Source: Leptodactylus fallax
Lineage: Eukaryota > Chordata > Amphibia > Anura > Leptodactylidae
DNA length: 64,000 bases
Reading direction: 5' to 3'
NCBI GenBank assembly: GCA_947044405.1
Contig: CAMRHE010000011.1
Coordinates: 6,988,501 to 7,052,500 of the forward strand
Part shown: positions 33,660-44,554 of the stretch, one piece after another
Layout of the letters: each line of letters opens with the position of its first letter
How positions within the stretch are numbered: the stretch's first letter is position 1
The notes under the pieces: generated by a model
What the model was told of the DNA's origin: nothing
What the model saw: the letters and a program-made list of their open reading frames with translations, nothing else
Databases searched by the model: none
Program-made: the position numbers and the translations under genes

Positions 33660-33850
33660 GTCTGAAGAAGGTGTAGCAAGATGGCTGCCAGTGGGGTCTA
33701 TAACAGAGCTGGAGGAGCAAGATGGCTGCCCTGGTAAACTGTATTGGAGTGCCAAGATGGCCACTGTGATAATCTGTGTTGGAGTACTAAGATGGCTACC
33801 ACAGTGCTTGTATAGAGGTACTATGGTGTACCAAGATGACTGCCACTCCA
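33660..33850 (-). promoter_or_regulatory. Five AAGATGGC-type (YY1-like) motifs in the LINE 5' region
   Basis: AAGATGGCTGCC, AAGATGGCTGCC, AAGATGGCCACT, AAGATGGCTACC and AAGATGACTGCC occur at about 33668, 33720, 33754, 33790 and 33834, spaced 34-52 bases apart in repeats that also contain TGTATTGGAGT-like text. On the LINE strand they read GCCATCTT. Human L1 uses one YY1 site of this core near its start. Function here is inferred. Confidence 0.55.
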
Positions 33851-34403
33851 ATGCAGTGCTGCTGATGGGAACAGAGAAGAGGGACCAAGAGAGGGAGGAG
33901 ATAGGTTGCTGGTACCTGGAGAGTCTGGACTTTGCAGAGACAGAGACTCTGAGGAGGAAGGTAATGAAGATGTAGGATTGTGTAGGGGGTGCCACTGAGC
34001 TGTGTCCTGGCAGCGAGGAGATAACCGGGGGACCGTTTGTCAGGCGAATGAAGCTGATACCAGGGAGCTCCGCTGTCAGGCTGGACTTGGTGGTAGTGAA
34101 GTGCCAGTCTGGCAAGGTCTCCCAGTGGTGGTCCGGTCAGGAGTAACAAACAGTGATGTGGAGTTGGGATCTTGTGGACTCTGAAGAGTGATGAGGTGAG
34201 CAGGTGCCCGTGCCCGCTAATCCAGGCCGCAGATGCAGCACTGTAGCAAGGCCGCACTGGAGGATGATTTGGGAACCAGGGTATGTACCTGAGTGAGTAA
34301 GGGTATTGTGCAGGGGGAGAGATTAAGGGGGTCTGAGACAGGAGCACATGTACAAGTCTAGTCTAGGACACATCTAGTCTGCTCCGTCGCTAGGCCACAC
34401 CCT

Positions 34404-34937
34404 GTAATATGTCATTTTTATCACATAGTGAATGCCCTAAAAACTAAACCCATAAGAAATTGGTGCAAATGTGTTTTTTCCAATTCCACCTTATTCAGAA
34501 TTTTTTTCCAGCTTTCCAGTACATTGCACAGCATATTGAATGGTACCATTACAAAGTACAATTTGTTTTGTAAACAATGAGCCATCATGTGGCTCTGTGA
34601 ACTGAAAAATGAAAAAATTATGGCTCTTGGAATGTGGGGAAGGAAAGAAATGCAAAAACAAAAATTGTCTTGGTACTGAAGGGCAAATATTCTTTTAGGT
34701 TAACACTGTATTAGCTGAGCAGGAAAAAAAAAAAGGAGTTAGCTGTCAGCTCATGTCAGGTGGTACTAGAACATCACACACGTGTCTCTTCTGTATTTCC
34801 TGCTCAATACATCTGGCGGTGGCCATTTTAGTTCGTCCGGGACTAATTTCCATTTGTTCGGTTTAGTTAAAAAACAACTTGGGTCAGTTTGGGACGAATC
34901 GAAATGTCACAAAGGAATGTCAGTATTATATATACTG
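34404..34937. other. No recognised gene
   Basis: AT-rich, with no array, inverted repeat or protein-like frame. Confidence 0.45.
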
Positions 34938-34939
34938 TA

Positions 34940-36506
34940 CAGTCATGGCCAAAAGTTTTGAGAATGATACAAATATTAATGTTTACAAAGTCTACTGCTT
35001 CAGTTTTTCTAATGGCAATTTGCATATACTCCAGAATGTTATAAAGAGTGATCAGCTTAACAGCAATCACTTGCAAAGTCAATATTTGCCTAGAAAATGA
35101 ACTTTATCCCCCAAAACACATTTCAACATCATTGCAGCCCTGCCTTAAAAGGACCACCTAACATCGTTTCAGTGATTGCTCCATTAACACAGGTGTGGGT
35201 GTTGATGAGGACAGGGCTGGAGATCAATCTGTCATGATTAAGTAAGAATCACACCACTGGACACTTTAAAATTAGGCTGGTGCTTGCCATCATTGTTTCT
35301 CTTCTGTTAACCATGGTTATCTCTAAAGAAACACGTGCAGTCATCATTGCACTGCACAAAAATGGCCTAACTGGGAAGAGTATTGCAGCTAGAAAGATTG
35401 CACCTCAGTCAACAATCTATCGCATCATCAAGAACTTCAAGGAGAGAGGTTGCATTGGTGCCAAAAAGGCTCCAGGGCACCCAAGAAAGACCAGCAAGCG
35501 GCAGGACCGTCTCTTAAAAGTGTTTCAGCTGCGGGATCGGGCTACCAGCAGTGCAGAGCTTGCTGAGGAATGGCAGCAGGCAGGTGTGAGTGCATCTGCA
35601 CGCACTGTGAGGCGGAGACTCTTGGAGCAAGGCCTGGTCTCAAGGAGGGCAGCAAAGAAGCCACTTCTCTCCAGAAAAAACATCAGGGACAGACTGATAT
35701 TCTGCAAAAGGTACAGGGAGTGGACTGCTGAGGACTGGGGTAAAGTCATTTTCTCTGATGAATCCCCTTTTCGATTGTTTGGAACATCTGGAAAACAGCT
35801 TATTCGGAGAAGAAGAGGTGAGCGCTACCACCAGTCTTGTCTCATGCCAACTGTAAAGCATCCTGAAACCATTCATGTGTGGGGTTGCTTCTCAGCCAAG
35901 GGAATCGGCTCTCTCACAGTCTTGCCTAAAAACACAGCCATGAATAAAGAATGGTACCAGAATGTCCTCCAAGAGCAACTTCTCCCAACCGTCCAAGAGC
36001 AGTTTGGCGCTCAACAATGCCTTTTCCAGCATGATGGAGCACCTTGCCATAAAGCAAAGGTGATAACTAAATGGCTCAGGGAACAAAACATAGAGATTTT
36101 GGGTCCATGGCCTGGAAACTCCCCAGATCTTAATCCCATTGAGAACTTGTGGTCAATCATCAAGAGACGGGTGGACAAACAAAAACCAACAAATTCAGAC
36201 AAAATTAAAGCATTGATTCTGCAAGAATGGACTGCTATCAGTCAGGATTTGGTCCAGAAGTTGATTGAGAGCATGCCAGGGAGAATTGCAGAGGTCCTGA
36301 AGAAGAAGGGTCAACACTGCAAATATTGACTTGCTGCATTAACTCATTCTAACTGTCAATATAAGCTTCTGTTACTCATAATATGAATGCAATTATATTT
36401 CTGTATGTGATAAAAACATCTGACAAACACACATAAAAACCAGAGGGCAGCAGATCATGTGAAAATATAATATTTGTGTCATTCTCAAAACTTTTGGCCA
36501 TGACTG
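34940..36506 (+). mobile_element. Complete DD35E Tc1 element (Traveler-type)
   Basis: TA at 34938-34939 and 36507-36508. Terminal repeats CAGTCATGGCCAAAAGTTTT on both sides, about 39 bases with one mismatch (GAATGA(T/C)ACAAATATT). Length 1567 bp. The single gene is intact and has 35 residues between the second D and the E, the signature of the Traveler family of vertebrate Tc1 elements. Confidence 0.93.
35313..36329 (+). CDS. DD35E Tc1/mariner transposase, intact, 338 aa
   Basis: ATG at 35313 (MVISKETRAVI) is preferred to an upstream in-frame GTG at 35280 because it matches where the first helix-turn-helix begins. Residues ~4-45 form helix-turn-helix one, GHPRKTSKRQ (55-64) the GRPR-like linker, and ~70-112 helix-turn-helix two. 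Catalytic residues: D149 (FSDESPF), D241 (QHDGAPCH), E277 (PIENLW), with 35 residues between the last two. The HDGAPCH motif and ETIHVWGCF (185-193) set it apart from the DD34E group in this window. It ends in QHCKY-stop. No stop or shift was seen. It would excise and insert the element at TA. An active source copy is possible. Confidence 0.93.
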   Translation: MVISKETRAVIIALHKNGLTGKSIAARKIAPQSTIYRIIKNFKERGCIGAKKAPGHPRKTSKRQDRLLKVFQLRDRATSSAELAEEWQQAGVSASARTVRRRLLEQGLVSRRAAKKPLLSRKNIRDRLIFCKRYREWTAEDWGKVIFSDESPFRLFGTSGKQLIRRRRGERYHQSCLMPTVKHPETIHVWGCFSAKGIGSLTVLPKNTAMNKEWYQNVLQEQLLPTVQEQFGAQQCLFQHDGAPCHKAKVITKWLREQNIEILGPWPGNSPDLNPIENLWSIIKRRVDKQKPTNSDKIKALILQEWTAISQDLVQKLIESMPGRIAEVLKKKGQHCKY

Positions 36507-36843
36507 TATATGGAAAGAGCCATTTAATTTGTATGAACACCTTGTCTTACTGCATCACACTGAAGAGAACATTCAATACCATTTTGTAAATTTTGTAATA
36601 ATAATTTGAGAAACATACAGGAGTATTTTGTTTTTTACATTCACCATTGTATTTCAGTGACTAGTACAAATTTACAGTCCAAGGAGTTCTGAAAAGATAT
36701 GAAATAACCTATGCCATTGCATATGACGTGTAATTGGAGGTGCGATCGAAGAGGTTGCTTGTATAAACCATAGGTGATAGGAAAAAAATTGTGTTGCAAC
36801 AAGGACAAGGAACTACATTACCTCTGATATTAATACTAACCTC

Positions 36844-37421
36844 TTAAAGGGGTTTTCCGGGCAAAAAATGTTTTTTTTTTTAAATGTCTGTTAATGCTAT
36901 TAATGGGTTAATAAATGTACCAATATACATTTAGCCATGTTTGGAGTGATTTCTGGGTGTCTGTGGGAGCTCCTGACATCTTCTGCATTTGTTTACATGG
37001 TTCAGCTTCCTGCTATATAACTTCCACACTAACCCCTCTCACCTTACCCCCCCTCGTTCCTCTCGTTTCCATGGCTGCGAGTCGGCCCCTCCTTCTTTAC
37101 GGATTCTGCAGGCGCGCTCTTCTCCCAGCGCTGCTCTGTGCTCTGCAGCGACCATCCACCTCTACCCGCACATGTGTGGGAGCTTGCAGTAGAGGTGGAT
37201 TATCAGCAGCAGTGCGCAGAGCAGCGCTGGGAGAAGTAGCAGCAGTCAGAAAAGAAGGAGGAGCCGTCCTACAGGAAGAAGCCTGGAAGGTTAAGTATGA
37301 TGCATCTCCACACTTGATAAAGGGGCAGAGGTCCTCGAAACACGTAGTGTGTTTTATGCCTTTGTGTGAACAATAAATTTGTTATTTTAACTATTTCTGG
37401 GTAAGTGCGGTATCCCTTTAA
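36844..37421. mobile_element. T2-like MITE, 578 bp
   Basis: TTAAAGGGGTTTTCCGGGCA at the left and TATCCCTTTAA at the right, with TTAA at both ends. The left half matches, inverted, the right part of the MITE at 39619-41947 (GTGATTTCTGGGTGT, GGGAGCTCCTG, CAGCTTCCTGCTAT). The centre holds an inverted repeat around GCACATGTGTGGGAGC. The right end (GAAACACGTAGTG, AATAAATTTG) differs from the left, so it may be a composite of two MITEs. Confidence 0.75.
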
Positions 37422-37586
37422 GTTGACATCCATATTGGATGTTACACTTGGTCCTTTTACTGTATACTTCCATGATGCTGTGCTTATGTGATTTTGAATT
37501 CTGCTGCTGTTGGATACCCTGAGCCCTTGTGGCTCATATGCTGTTTTTGGTAGTTGTGCCTAGTCACAACCTCCTCAGGTGAGCAT

Positions 37587-38102
37587 TAGAGATGAGCGAA
37601 GTTTTCAAAAATTCGATTTGGCAACTTCACTGAATTTTCTGATACGATTCTATTCGATCCAAATTAAATCACAGCGAATAAACACCTATTTGCTGTCTGC
37701 AGAGAGCCCAGATGGGCGGCAAAATGGCAGAACCCCTTGGATGCTGCGGTCATGTTTGACCTTGGCATCCAAGGTGTTAAAACCTGGTTATGGAGCAGGG
37801 TGTTAGCTGTAACTGACACCCTGCTCCATAACCGATCAGGGGTTTTAACACCTTGGATGCAGCGGTCAAACATGGCGTGGGCGCTCACGAAGGGGTTAAA
37901 GGGCTGTGACATCACAGGACTAGCTGCTGATTGGCTGTACGCATGGCATTGTGGGTGATCCCACTTTCCCAGAGTTCCTTGCCCCATGTGCAGCAGCCAT
38001 TTTTAATAAAATGCGATTCATTACCACGAAGCATGAGGAAATCCGGATTCGATGCAATTCGGATCGAATTCCACTTTGTCAGCTTCGATTCGCTCATCTC
38101 TA
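37587..38102. mobile_element. hAT MITE, 516 bp, target duplication G(T/A)GAGCAT
   Basis: Ends TAGAGATGAGCGAA and TTCGCTCATCTCTA, perfectly inverted for 14 bases. Flanks GTGAGCAT (37579-37586) and GAGAGCAT (38103-38110) match in 7 of 8 positions, the length typical of hAT. A strong internal hairpin lies at 37790-37836 (GGTTATGGAGCAGGGTGT against ACACCCTGCTCCATAACC), within a wider inverted repeat (TGTTAAAACC, GGTTTTAACACCTTGGATGC). Confidence 0.88.
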
Positions 38103-38399
38103 GAGAGCATATATCTATCTCTACAATTCTCTGGTACCATTGATGATAATACACCATGGTCTGCTCAGTGCATTCTTTTTTTCTTTTTCTTCTCTTTATT
38201 TGTGGGGGAAGTTGTACTTTTTATGGGTACCAATATTTGGTTGACTTTTATTGCTATTTTTTGGGAAAAGTGAGGTGACCAAAAAACATTCTTTTGCACA
38301 TTGCGGTATATTTTTTTTTTTAAAGTGGGAGAACTTGCACAATTGGTGGCTAACTAAATACTTTTTTTTTCCCCACTGTATATAATTGGGAAACTTAAA
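38103..38399. other. No recognised gene
   Basis: About 300 bases with T-rich and A-rich runs. No protein-like frame. Confidence 0.4.
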
Positions 38400-39143
38400 T
38401 ATGTGGGGGCTATTTTAAGGGGGAACTATTATATATAAGGCATCCATTATAAGGGGCGAACTATTATATATAAGGCATCCATTATAAGGGGGAACTATTA
38501 TATATATGGCATCCATTATAAGGGGCGAACTATTATATATAAGGCATCCATTATAAGGGGGAACTATTATATATATGGCATCCATTATAAGGGGGGAACT
38601 ATTATATATAAGGCATCCATTATAAGGGGGAGCTATTATTTATAAGAGGGGAACTATTTATAAGGGAGTATAATTGTTAAGTGGGCTTATTTATAAAGGG
38701 GGCTATTAGTTATAATGGGGACTATTATTTATAAGGGTAACTATTATTCATGAGAGGGCTATTATTAATAAGGGAGCAGTATTATTTTTACGGGGTGACT
38801 GTTACTGATGAGGGTTAATATTACTGATACAGGGCACTATTTATCATTTATAAGGGAGCTATTACTGATAAAGGTGTAATATTATTTATAAGCAGGGACT
38901 ATTATTTATAAGGAGGCGCTATAATAACTGATGACTGGGTGCAAAAATCTATTAGGCAGTAAAAAGGTGCTCATTTGAATTGTGTGTGGGAAAATGGGGC
39001 TTGTTATTACTTTTTTGTTGGCAGAAAGGAGGCGTTATTATAGGGGCTGCTACTGGAAGACGATGGTGTTGTTTGCATATCAGCATTTGGGGCCCCGCTT
39101 TTAATTTTGCCCAGGGCCCCACTTTGTCTAAAATTGGCCCTGA
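38400..39143 (-). mobile_element. Fragment of the 24834-type hAT with a 35-bp array
   Basis: Right end GTCTAAAATTGGCCCTG with TTGCCCAGGGCCCCACTTTG is the inverted terminus of the hAT at 24834. The array at 38415-38635 has about six units of 35 bp (AAGGCATCCATTATAAGGGG, CGAACTATTATATAT), and more diverged TTATTTATAAGGG units extend to 38960. The opposite terminus is missing, so the copy is truncated at about 38400. Confidence 0.8.
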
Positions 39144-39618
39144 TTGCAGAACATCGCACATAGGTTCCCTATGTGTAAAGTGCATAGGCAGTCAGGAGCC
39201 ATTGCTTGGCCTCCTGGCTGCCATGACAACCGGTCGAACCCTGCAATTTTGTTGCGGGGGTAGCAGGAAGAGGCAATGTTGCATCTGGGCCCCCTGGATG
39301 CCGTGATCACTATTTATAACAGCATCCAGGGCGGTTAATCCGCCGGAGTCTGAGTATTTTCCGACTCCAGAATCTAGTCTCAGGCCTTGGCTGTGTAACC
39401 GGGAGTAATGCCGCAGGCAACCTCTTGTGCAAGCAGCACTACAAAGCTATTATGCTCAGCGTGGCGTAATACTGCGGCGCTGAGCGGGAAGGGGTTAAAT
39501 ATCAAACATAAGATCCACAAACACTGTATTGCATGAAGGAAAAAAAAATCCTAGACAATTCCAATCTGTCCACCCTTAATATGACCAAAAATCCTTGACC
39601 AATACATTGTGTCCACCC
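39144..39618. other. No recognised gene
   Basis: Mixed-composition DNA. A GGGTAGCAGGAAGAGGCAAT stretch and CCAGGAGGC-like pieces look repeat-derived, but no element was identified. Confidence 0.4.
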
Positions 39619-40257
39619 TTAAAGGGGTTGTCCGGGATAACTTGAAATTCCTACACTAATCTAAACACCCACCCCCCCTCCTACTTTCTAAATAACATTA
39701 TTAATCAAAAATATATATTTACCCATATGACTCACATGACTGCCCCAGGGACATTTTCTGATTATCCGGTGACGATCCGTCTCCCCATTTCCAGAAATGG
39801 ATCGTCACTACTTCCCCCCCTCTATCCATCATACTTACCTTCCAGGCTTCTTCCGGCAAGATGGCTCCCCCTCCTGTACTTATCCTGTCTGTGCGTGCTC
39901 TTTTCCAAGCGCTGTGCACACTGCTGCTGATAATTCACCAACACTGTGCATCCACACATGCGCAGTAGGGGGTGGATCATCGCTGCAGTGAACAGAGCAG
40001 CAATGGAGAAGAGCGCACACACACAGAATGAGTACAGGAGGAGGAGCCGTCTCAGAAGAAGTGTGAGAGTAAGTGTATAATATGAGTCGGGGGTTGGGCT
40101 GAGTAGGTAGGGAAGGTCGGGATAGCTAGAGAGACAAGGGGGGAGGGAGGAAGGGGGGAGTGAGGTGAGAGGGGTTAATTAGAAAGTTACATAGCAGGAA
40201 GCTGAAGCATGTAAACAAAAGCAGGAGCTCCCAGAAACACCCAGAAATCACTCAAAA

Positions 40258-41865
40258 CAGTGCCTTGTGAAAGTATTCGGCCCCCTTGAACTTTTCAACC
40301 TTTAGCCACATTTCAGGCTTCAAACATAAGGATATAAAATTTAAATTTTTTTGGTGAAGAATCAACAACAAGTGGGACACAATCGTGAAGTGGAACGAAA
40401 TTTATTGGATATTTTAAACTTTTGTAAAAAATAAAAAACTGAAAAGTGGGGCGTGCCAAATTATTCGGCCTCCTTAATTTAATACTTTGTAGCCCTTCTT
40501 TTGTTGCGATTACAGCTGCAAGTCGCTTGGGGTATGTCTCTATCAGTTTTGCACATCGAGAGAATGAAATTCTTGCCCATTCTTCTTCAACAGCTCGAGC
40601 TCAATAAGATTGGATGCGTTTGTGAGCTCTTTCCACAGATTCTCGATTGGATTCAGGTCTGGACTTTTGACTTGGCCATTCTAACACCTGGATACGTTTA
40701 TTTGTGAACCATTCCATTGTAGATTTTGCTTTATGTTTGGGATCATTGTCTTGTTGGAAGATAAATATCCGTCCCAGTCTCAGGTCTTTTGCATACTCCA
40801 ACAGGTTTTCTTCCAGAATGGTCCTGTATTTGGCTCCATCCATCTTCCCATCAATTTTAACCATCTTCCTTGTCCCTGCTGAAGAAAAGCAGGCCCAAAC
40901 CATGATGCTGCCACCACCATGTTTGACAGTGGGGATGGTGTGTTCAGGGTGATGAGCTGTGTTGCTTTTACGCCAAACATATCGTTTTGCATTGTGGCCA
41001 AAAAGTTCGATTTTGGTTTCATCTGACCAGAGCACCTTCTTCCACATGTTTGGTGTGTCTCCCAGGTGGCTTGTGGCAAACTTTAAACAAGACTTTTTAT
41101 GAATATCTTTGAGAAATTACTTTCTTCTTGCCACTCTTCCATAAAGGCCAGATTTGTGCAGTGTACGACTGATTGTTGTCCTATGGACAGACACTCCCAC
41201 CTCAGCTGTAGATCTCTGCAGTTCATCCAGAGTGATCATGGGCCTCTTGGCTGCATCTCTGATCAGTCTTCTCCTTGTTTGAGATGAAAGTTTAGAGGAA
41301 CGGCCGGGTCTTGGTAGATTTGCAGTGGTCTGATACTCCTTCCATTTCAATATGATCGCTTACACAATGCTCCTTGGGATGTTTAAAGTTTGGGAAATAT
41401 TTTTGTATCCAAATCCGGCTTTAAACTTCTCCACAACAGTATCATGGACCTGCCTGGTGTGTTCCTTGGTCTTCATGATGCTCTCTGCGCTTTAAACAGA
41501 ACCCTGAGACTATCACAGAGCAGGTGCATTTATACAGAGACTTGATTACATACAGGTGGATTATATTTATCATCATCAGTCATTTAGGACAACATTGGAT
41601 CATTCAGAGATCCTCACTGAACTTCTGGAGTGAGTTTGCAGCACAGAAAGTAAAGGGGTCGAATAATATTGCATGCCCCACTTTTCATTTCTTTATTTTT
41701 TACAAAAGTTTAAAATAACCAATAAATTTCGTTCCACTTCACAATTGTGTCCCACTTGTTGATTCTTCACCAAAAAATTAAAATTTTATATCCTTATGTT
41801 TGAAACCTGAAATGTGGCAAAAGGTTGAAAAGTTCAAGGGGCCCGAATACTTTCGCAAGGCACTG
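40258..41865 (-). mobile_element. Complete but decayed Tc1 (DD34E) inside the MITE
   Basis: Terminal repeats CAGTGCCTTGTGAAAGTATT and, reversed, CAGTGCCTTGCGAAAGTATT. TA follows at 41866-41867, but the left flank is AA, so one base of that duplication has changed. Inverted repeats extend for about 190 bases (AAATTTATTGG, GTGGAACGAAAT). Confidence 0.9.
40479..41476 (-). pseudogene. DD34E Tc1 transposase, stops and one frameshift
   Basis: Starts MKTKEHTRQVHD at 41476 on the reverse strand. The DNA-binding region has a stop just before AIILKWKEYQ, then LPRPGRSSKLS (linker) and VHRTTISRTLHKSGLYGR. A second stop follows VARRK. The core gives D in [21 protein letters not shown] and D in FQQDNDPKH, then loses frame right after EWPSQ, so SPDLNPIE can only be read in another frame. 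It ends TKY-stop at 40479. About full length (998 bases) but inactive. Confidence 0.88.
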
Positions 41866-41947
41866 TATATGGATGCATTTATTAACCCATTAATAGCACT
41901 AACAGACAGTTTTAAAAAAACATTTTTTGCCCGGAAAACCCCTTTAA

Positions 41948-42526
41948 TTTGATTGCAGACTCTAGAGATTTAAACAGCCTTGCATACTTGCAGCCTCCAA
42001 AGACAACCTCATTGCCTGCTGCCGCCAGGTAGCAACATTCCTGATCAATACAAGAACCCCTGCACTTCAAACTCCTGCTCAGCAAAAGAACAAGATCAGA
42101 ACTTCTAAATGTGAGAAGAATGAGAGTCACTCACTTACTGTACTAGAACTGGTGCACAAAAACACTTGCTCATTATTGCATCATCAACAAATGTTTTGGT
42201 CTAGAGGTTTTAGTAGAGTAAGTGAACAACACTTCCTTCTGTCAGTCTAGCACCGCTACCTGTACCACGTACCACTAGAACACAGGTATGGTGCACTGGT
42301 GGGATTTTGAACCAATAGCAAAGCATTGCTACTTTTTCACATATTATTACAAAATCATGTCTTGAAAAGCTAGTTATCTTCTGACAGATATATATATATA
42401 TATATAGGCATGTCAATTTAAAGAGGATACATTAGAAGTTATATAGAAGTGACAGTCAACACTTTTGTTGTCTCTTAAGTGGACAAACACTGTTGCACTG
42501 CTATTGTATAGAAGTGCATGAGAGTA
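41948..42526. other. No recognised gene
   Basis: Contains a short (TA)n tract near 42390-42405. No protein-like frame. Confidence 0.4.
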
Positions 42527-43516
42527 CCAAAGAGGGCTAAAAATATTGATGATCTATCAATAGGATAGGTGATCAATATCAGATTGGTGGAGGTCTGACA
42601 CCTGGCACACCCATTAATTAACTGTTCTCAGCAGTTGATACACAGAAAATTGGAACTAAATTACAGTGACTTGGTTCAGCCACTATACAGAGAACAGATG
42701 TAACGTCTCTGCCGGTTCGGGTCTCTGTGTCACCCTCTGCTCACACGCTGCGGCGAAGGAGGCGTGTTCAGTTTGATTCCTTGTGTAGGTTTCTTGTTGC
42801 TCAGTCTGAACACTGTCCTAGTACCTCCTGTCTGTAATTGAATTTCTGCCACACCCGTCTCCTGCATCTTTGTTTCTCTCTGCTCCTCTAATAGTTAATT
42901 TCAGCCTTGCCTGTGTGATTGACAGCCTGTCTACCAATCCAGTCTGGGGAAGGTCCTGACTTTCTATAAACAGGTTGTCAGCCCTCACATGGTCGCTGGC
43001 TATTGATTCTGTCTTGTGCCTTGTCTCTGCTGGCTCCTTTTCTGCTATTCCCTGTATTCCTATTTCTGACCTGTGGCTCTGTTTTTGACTATTCTCTTGG
43101 ATTGTGATTTTGTATTGCATTGCTCGACTGTTGCCGACCCCTTGGCTAGCTGACCTCCCTTTGTTGTTCTTTGTCCTGTCTGCGTTCTGTGTTGTCACCT
43201 ATACTAGGAAGGGACTGTTGACCGATTGCTGGCTGTCGCCTAGGACATATCGGGCAAGTTAGTCAGGGACAGTGGGGGGGGGGGGTTCAGCTTTAGGGCT
43301 CACGGTTTTGTTGTACCCCTCTCCCAAGGGTTCTGCAGCAGCACTGGGGAATTCTCAACTGGCAATTTTCTTACAACAGAGCTGTCTGCTTCCTGTTCCA
43401 TTCTCTGTGTATCTGAAAACAGTTAAGTAGTGGGGGCATCTGTTGTTAGATCTGATATTAATGGCCTATATTCAGCATAGGTCATTAATATTTTTAGCCC
43501 CCAAAAAACTCTTTAA
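42527..43516. mobile_element. T2-like MITE split by a solo LTR
   Basis: The left end (CAAAGAGGGCTAAAAATATTG) and right end (AATATTTTTAGCCCCCAAAA, ending ACTCTTTAA with TTAA at 43513) are inverted. GGCTAAAAATATTGATGATC pairs with GGTCATTAATATTTTTAGCC. The left TTAA is degraded. Without the LTR it is about 310 bp. Confidence 0.7.
42699..43375 (+). mobile_element. Solo LTR (probably Gypsy), target duplication ACAGA
   Basis: TGTAACGTCTCTGCCGG ... TTTTCTTACA, with TGTAA/TTACA inverted ends. ACAGA lies at 42694-42698 and 43376-43380. TCTATAAACAGG near 42973 is a plausible TATA element, and the C/T-rich part after it would be R and U5. There is no internal region, so recombination between two LTRs removed the rest. 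A G-run of 13 lies near 43278. Confidence 0.85.
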
Positions 43517-44554
43517 GTAAAGCTGTAGGGATATGGTCTCAATGCTCTAGGGAAGCATGATGGCAGTTGTTGCCAATCTGAGGACAGTGGGGAAATTTAA
43601 TGTCCTTAGAGTCACCTGTAATATTAATGACCAAAGAAACTACATATCTCACCAGTTCAGTTAGTCCCTGTCAGTTCTCCACATCTTTCGATAGAGGGGC
43701 AGAGAAGTACCTTTTGATACTGTAAAAAAATCTCCCTATCAATGGAGAAATAGGAAAGAAATTAAATTGTTACTGTACCTTAGATAATTGGACTGAATTA
43801 ACTGAAAAACTGAGATTCCCTTCTTCATTAATAAAGTACATTAGGGAATGATATTTTATGTTATCCCCTAATCTGCATCCAGTATGTTTTCTAAGACTGG
43901 ACAAGAGTCTGTTATAGACCAACAATAGTAAATGTGGTTAGCGTTTATAGATAAAAAGATATTACAGCAGGTCATTGCTTGTTGTATTTTGCTGCTGTTA
44001 TTCTAAAAGCCAAGACAAGGTGACTTATCACATGAAACTTATGATGATATGTTTTGTTCTTTTTAACAAATGCACTCCACAGTAGTTTATGATTTTCACA
44101 TCTCATTGCACAGCAGATTTTTCAAATGGATTTTCCATTTTGCACATCAGCAGATTATCTACGGAGCATATTATCAGTTGTAATGGCCTCCTAATATATG
44201 TCTTTCTAAGTACTTTTGAAGAAAAGACAAGCAAAATGAATAAGCAAAAGGAAGAATTCAGATCATAAAACAAACTTTTTGGAAGATTGTCTTTTTTCAT
44301 ATTGCTGTATGTGATTAGATGCTTACCTCAATGGCTAAGTAAGTCCCTGAGAAGTAAATGGGCCACATGACTGACAATGGCAATATAATATTTAATAGAA
44401 CAGGAAAAGGAAAGTGCGGAATAAAGCTAATTAAAATCCTACATATCTGAATTTTTTTAGCACTTGATTGAAAGTAACCTAAATCCATTGGTTTATTATG
44501 AAGACTTTTTTTGCCATTTTGACCACGTTTTTTAAGCGAAAACTAGACATGGAA
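43517..44554. other. No recognised gene
   Basis: AT-rich, without arrays or protein-like frames. Possibly unique DNA. Confidence 0.4.

Larger units (their letters stand above)
28617..34403 (-). mobile_element. L1/Tx1-like LINE, reverse strand, 3' part of ORF2 missing
   Basis: Reading right to left: a 5' region (34403-33411) with repeated AAGATGGC motifs, ORF1 (33410-32589, broken), ORF2 endonuclease (32086-31355) and reverse transcriptase (~31000-28620), interrupted by a hAT at 29156-30298. Beyond 28617 the sequence becomes the hAT relic, so the reverse-transcriptase thumb and C terminus are lost. This is unusual because LINE copies normally lose their 5' end. The 5' edge is placed where GGTGTGGCCTAGCGACGG starts on the reverse strand and is approximate. 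Confidence 0.85.
39619..41947. mobile_element. T2-like MITE split by a Tc1
   Basis: TTAAAGGGGTTGTCCGGGAT at the left and GCCCGGAAAACCCCTTTAA at the right, TTAA at both ends. Without the Tc1 (40258-41865) the MITE is about 720 bp and is collinear with the inverse of 36844-37200. The two MITEs are in opposite orientation. Confidence 0.85.

Noticed and set aside
33796..34347. Reverse-strand open frame of 183 codons
   Set aside because: Low-complexity Pro/Ser/Leu-rich translation in the LINE 5' region. No motif, and overlapping frames of similar length.
36915..37376. Forward open frame of 153 codons
   Set aside because: Lies within a palindromic MITE. Composition-driven, with no family resemblance.
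42818..43198. Reverse-strand open frame of 126 codons
   Set aside because: Contained entirely within the solo LTR, antisense to it.
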